DNA of 32,358 nucleotides, from NCBI RefSeq assembly GCF_007988805.1, contig NZ_BJUV01000032.1:1-32358 (forward strand). Reading direction: 5' to 3'. Shown here in pieces: positions 30,041-32,358 of the stretch. The translations under genes and the position numbers were made by a program. Below the pieces are notes generated by a model. The model saw nothing but the letters and a program-made list of their open reading frames with translations, did no database searches and had not been told where the DNA came from. The stretch's first letter is position 1. Every line of letters starts with the position of its first letter. This stretch comes from Frigoribacterium faeni (GTDB lineage Bacteria; Actinomycetota; Actinomycetes; Actinomycetales; Microbacteriaceae).

Positions 30041-30526
30041 TCAGGCGGGCAGCGACGACTCGATCAGCGACACGATCTCGGGGGCGTCGGGTTCGGTGGT
30101 CGGTCGGAAGCGGTGCACCGCGCCTCCCGGGGTGATGACGAACTTCTCGAAGTTCCACTTCACCTTGCCGGCCTTGCCGTCGGCGTCGGCCGTCTTCTTC
30201 AGCTCGGTGTAGAGCGGGTGCTCGCTGCGGCCGTTGACCCGGACCTTCTCCATCATCGGGAACGTCACGCCCCAGGTCGCCGAGCAGTACTCGTCGATCG
30301 CCTCGGCCGAGCCCAGCTCCTGCAGGAACTGGTTGCTGGGGAACCCGAGCACGGTGAACCCGCGCTCGCCGTAGGTCCGCTGCAGCTCCTCGAGCTTCTC
30401 GTACTGGGGCGCGAGCCCGCAGCGCGAGGCCACGTTGACGACCAGCACGACCTTGTCGCTGTACGCGCCGAAGGTGGTGGCCTCTCCGCGCAGGGTGGTC
30501 AGGTCGATCGGATCGAGTTCGCTCAT
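30041..30526 (-). CDS. Glutathione peroxidase family thiol peroxidase
   Basis: A 161-aa enzyme reducing hydrogen peroxide or lipid peroxides. It carries the peroxidatic Cys36 (NVASRCGLAP), Gln66 in FPSNQF, and W124-N125 in KVKWNFEKF. Cys, not selenocysteine, is used. The usual second Cys of thioredoxin-dependent relatives in FPCNQF is Ser here; Cys81 (EYCSATWGVTFPM) may serve instead. Actinobacteria mostly lack glutathione, so thioredoxin or mycothiol is a likelier partner. The ATG at 30526 is six bases after TAGCGT (30533-30538 in plus reading). Confidence 0.93.
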   Translation of the reverse strand: MSELDPIDLTTLRGEATTFGAYSDKVVLVVNVASRCGLAPQYEKLEELQRTYGERGFTVLGFPSNQFLQELGSAEAIDEYCSATWGVTFPMMEKVRVNGRSEHPLYTELKKTADADGKAGKVKWNFEKFVITPGGAVHRFRPTTEPDAPEIVSLIESSLPA

Positions 30527-30642
30527 GCTGCGACGCTACGCCGAACCCGGTGGTTCACCGGAGGCGTCCGGCAGCTTCACGGTTATCTCCATGCGTGCGC
30601 ATGAGCACAGGGGGGACCCGTCGTCAAGCCCCCGATCTGGAA

Positions 30643-30671
30643 TTGGACCCAGGTCAACAATTCGACAGAAT
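30643..30671 (+). promoter_or_regulatory. Promoter of the AraC gene
   Basis: TTGGAC (30643-30648), 17 bases, CAGAAT (30666-30671), followed by nine bases to the ATG at 30681. Confidence 0.5.
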
Positions 30672-30680
30672 GACGATCTC

Positions 30681-31640
30681 ATGGAACATCGGGACGACGC
30701 GCGGGTACGCCTCGAGGTGCAGGGACGCGACCTCGACGAGGGTCTCGAGTTCTTCTCGGACGGTTACGGCGGCGACGGCCTGACCGGCAGGATCACCGAC
30801 GTCGACTTCGCGTATCGGCACACCGCCACCGGAGACTCCCGGCTGACGCTGCGCTCGAACAAGTTCCTCGGCGAGATGGCCGGCGCCGTCACCCCGGTCG
30901 GCGAGCACATCGTGCACTGGCTGACCCGCGGCACGGCCTCGATGGACGTCGGCCACGAGGAGCACCGCCTCGGGGTCGGCAGCCCGGTGATCGTCCCGAA
31001 GAACCAGCCGTTCCGGTTCCGTTACGAGGACTACGAGCAGAGCCTCGTGCACATCGACGACTCCGTGGTCTTCGAGGTCGCGGCCGAGCGCGAGGGCGCT
31101 CTGCCCGGCTCGCTCGTCTTCGACCACGCCAGCCCGCTGACCGAGGCGGCGAAGGCGCGCTGGGGTGCCGCGGTGCGCCGCATCGCCGCGACCTACCTCG
31201 ATCCGGCCGCGCCCCCGCTGCTGCGTCTCGAGGCCGCGCGGTTCGCCGCCGCGTCGATGCTCGAGGCCTTCCCCCACACGTCGACGATCATGCAGGAGGC
31301 GCTCCTCGCGCCCCGCAACGCCAGCCTGCGCGAGGCGGTCGAGTACCTCCACATCAATGCGCACCTCCCCATCACGCCCTCCGACGTCGCCCGGCAGGTG
31401 GGCGTCACCCCGCGCGGGCTGCAGCAGGCGTTCAGTCGCCACCTCGACACGACGCCGACGGAGTACCTGCGCGGCATCCGCCTCGAGCGGGTCCGAGACG
31501 AGCTGCGCATCTCGTCGCCCGACCAGGTCACCGTCGCCGAGGTGGCGCGGCGCTGGGCCTTCTCGCACCTGGGACGGTTCTCGGGGAGCTACGTGCAGCG
31601 CTTCGGCGAGTACCCCCGCGACACCCTGCTGCGCGGCTGA
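30681..31640 (+). CDS. AraC family transcriptional regulator
   Basis: A 319-aa regulator with an N-terminal AraC-binding-like domain of the FeaR type (about 20-190, RLTLRSNKFLGEMAGAV and GVGSPVIVPKNQPFRFRYEDYEQSLVHID) and a C-terminal double helix-turn-helix (about 210-315, LREAVEYLHINAHLPITPSDVA, GVTPRGLQQAFSRHLDTTPTEYLRGIRLERVR, VAEVARRWAFSHLGRFSGSYVQRFGEYP). Such regulators control uptake or use of aromatic or sugar substrates, and the target is not evident here because the neighbours are unrelated. Confidence 0.92.
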   Translation: MEHRDDARVRLEVQGRDLDEGLEFFSDGYGGDGLTGRITDVDFAYRHTATGDSRLTLRSNKFLGEMAGAVTPVGEHIVHWLTRGTASMDVGHEEHRLGVGSPVIVPKNQPFRFRYEDYEQSLVHIDDSVVFEVAAEREGALPGSLVFDHASPLTEAAKARWGAAVRRIAATYLDPAAPPLLRLEAARFAAASMLEAFPHTSTIMQEALLAPRNASLREAVEYLHINAHLPITPSDVARQVGVTPRGLQQAFSRHLDTTPTEYLRGIRLERVRDELRISSPDQVTVAEVARRWAFSHLGRFSGSYVQRFGEYPRDTLLRG

Positions 31641-31793
31641 TCCGCGGGCTCGCGTCTCCGGATCATGTCCGGGGGCCGGACGCAAGGGGGCTCTCCCGGC
31701 TGGGACCGCGGCGAGGAGGCGCGGGTACCGTCGTCCACGAGCGACCGCGGCCGTCGGGATGGGACCCGGAGGCGGATCAGCCGGGAGGGCACC

Positions 31794-32147
31794 GTGAAAC
31801 GCATCCACTACGCCGACGAGTACATCGTCACAGGAGACGACATCGCCGACGCCGTCATGGCCTACGCTCGCGGGCTCGCCCTGAAGGGTCGGTCCGACTC
31901 GGTCGAGCTGCCGGCGCTGACGCCCGAGGGCGAGGTCGGACGCTTCCAGGTGCTGCTCGGGCCGGCGAGTCAGATGGTCGTCTCGGGCGAGCCGGACTCC
32001 CTCGTCGTGATCGAGGACGCCGACCTCGTGGCCGACCTGCGCGCGCGGATCGACGGGCTCGAGGGACCCTCGGCGCGGCCCAGCTCGCCGGGCGAGCGGT
32101 TCCCCGACATGGACGCCGAGCAGTACCCCGAGTCGCGGGCCGGCTGA
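31794..32147 (+). CDS. Hypothetical protein, conserved in Microbacteriaceae-like genomes
   Basis: A 117-aa protein: MKRIHYADEYIVTGDDIADAVMAYARGLALKGRSDSVELP opens a strand-helix unit, followed by VGRFQVLLGPASQMVVSGEP and a C-terminal disordered tail rich in Pro, Ser and Glu. I know this pattern as a small uncharacterised actinobacterial family. The GTG start is set by GGGAGGG (31783-31789). A long palindrome begins 13 bases after the stop. Confidence 0.75.
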   Translation: MKRIHYADEYIVTGDDIADAVMAYARGLALKGRSDSVELPALTPEGEVGRFQVLLGPASQMVVSGEPDSLVVIEDADLVADLRARIDGLEGPSARPSSPGERFPDMDAEQYPESRAG

Positions 32148-32159
32148 GTCCGGTTCGGC

Positions 32160-32223
32160 TGAAACCACGTTCTGCACGTGAAACCACGTTCATACGTGGT
32201 TTCACCTGCAGAACGTGGTTTCA
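32160..32223. repeat. 64-bp palindrome, same family as 8774-8833
   Basis: Arms 32160-32189 and 32194-32223 (30 bases) are reverse complements with one mismatch and a 4-base loop. The block TGAAACCACGT occurs twice in each arm. It begins 13 bases after the stop at 32147. Confidence 0.92.
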
Positions 32224-32301
32224 CTCCGGCGGGGCGGCCGGGCGGCGGCCCGGCGGCGGCGGCCCGGTGGCTCGCCCCGGCCGGGTCCGGGCGCGCGGAA
32301 G

Positions 32302-32329
32302 ACCCCACCTCGCCGGGGCGGGGTGGGGT
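32302..32329. terminator. G+C-rich hairpin near the right edge
   Basis: ACCCCACCTCGCC (32302-32314) pairs with GGCGGGGTGGGGT (32317-32329), one G-T pair. It probably ends a gene beyond the right edge or backs up the palindrome before it; no U-run is seen. Confidence 0.5.
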
Positions 32330-32358
32330 TCCACCGGGAACGCGGGCCCCGGCCCCCT

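Noticed and set aside
1-32358. tRNA or rRNA genes, transposons, integrases
   Set aside because: No cloverleaf or GTTCGANTC-type T-loop in context, no rRNA core sequence and no transposase or integrase motif was found on reading.

Overview
The window is about 70% G+C and reads as a chromosomal stretch of a high-GC actinobacterium, most likely of the family Microbacteriaceae. This is inferred from the gene types (GAF-ANTAR proteins, a membrane Ser/Thr kinase, a RecQ helicase without an HRDC domain, FBP zinc-finger protein, CU044_5270 family protein) and from many starts placed 6-7 bases after a TANNNT -10 element, the leaderless arrangement common in Actinobacteria. No rRNA, tRNA, CRISPR array, transposase, integrase or phage gene was seen, and no symbol below genus-neutral family level was forced.

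Layout. 1-5.7 kb: short tandem repeats, an AI-2E family exporter, a membrane-anchored LysM protein, recQ (plus strand) overlapping tail to tail with glutaminase glsA, and a conserved small protein. 5.7-8.2 kb: an ECF sigma factor with its CU044_5270-type membrane partner, a long palindrome, the remains of a Fic gene, and a 103-aa gene under a LexA-type operator. 8.0-8.7 kb: a leaderless 25-codon upstream ORF ending in two Cys codons ahead of an FBP (FusB-like zinc finger) gene. 8.9-11.5 kb: a two-gene GMC dehydrogenase operon whose small subunit is fused to a hydrolase-like domain. 11.5-14.1 kb: a gene-free stretch with hairpins and a LacI-type palindrome, an ECF19/SigK-like sigma factor without anti-sigma, NIPSNAP, MarR and a small membrane protein. 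14.3-16.4 kb: three very small ORFs in a row, nhaA, and a leaderless 58-aa ORF. 16.5-20.1 kb: a stress-type SDR, a Ser/Thr kinase, a 0.5-kb array of palindromes, and a GlsB/YeaQ membrane protein. 20.3-24.7 kb: PLDNc membrane protein, deoC, a LexA-box gene related to DUF6504, a small membrane protein, GNAT, and the divergent ald/Lrp pair. 24.8-26.7 kb: a small hypothetical protein and two tandem GAF-ANTAR proteins behind a leaderless 12-codon ORF. 26.8-30.0 kb: a tightly coupled operon of acyl-CoA-dehydrogenase-like protein, PIG-L deacetylase/methyltransferase fusion, and family 2 glycosyltransferase. 30.0-32.4 kb: glutathione peroxidase, AraC regulator, a small hypothetical protein, and another long palindrome.

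Themes that cross gene boundaries. (1) An 11-base word, GAGGAGGCGCG, occurs 16 times exactly on both strands, inside genes in different reading frames and between genes. (2) Long near-perfect palindromes with 21-30 base arms, in at least three sequence families, sit just after stop codons. (3) Two LexA-type operators control small uncharacterised genes. (4) Leaderless short upstream ORFs may act as translational control devices. The best candidates for undescribed biology are the FBP leader, the PIG-L/methyltransferase/glycosyltransferase operon, the tiny-ORF cluster at 14.3-14.7 kb and the 11-base word.
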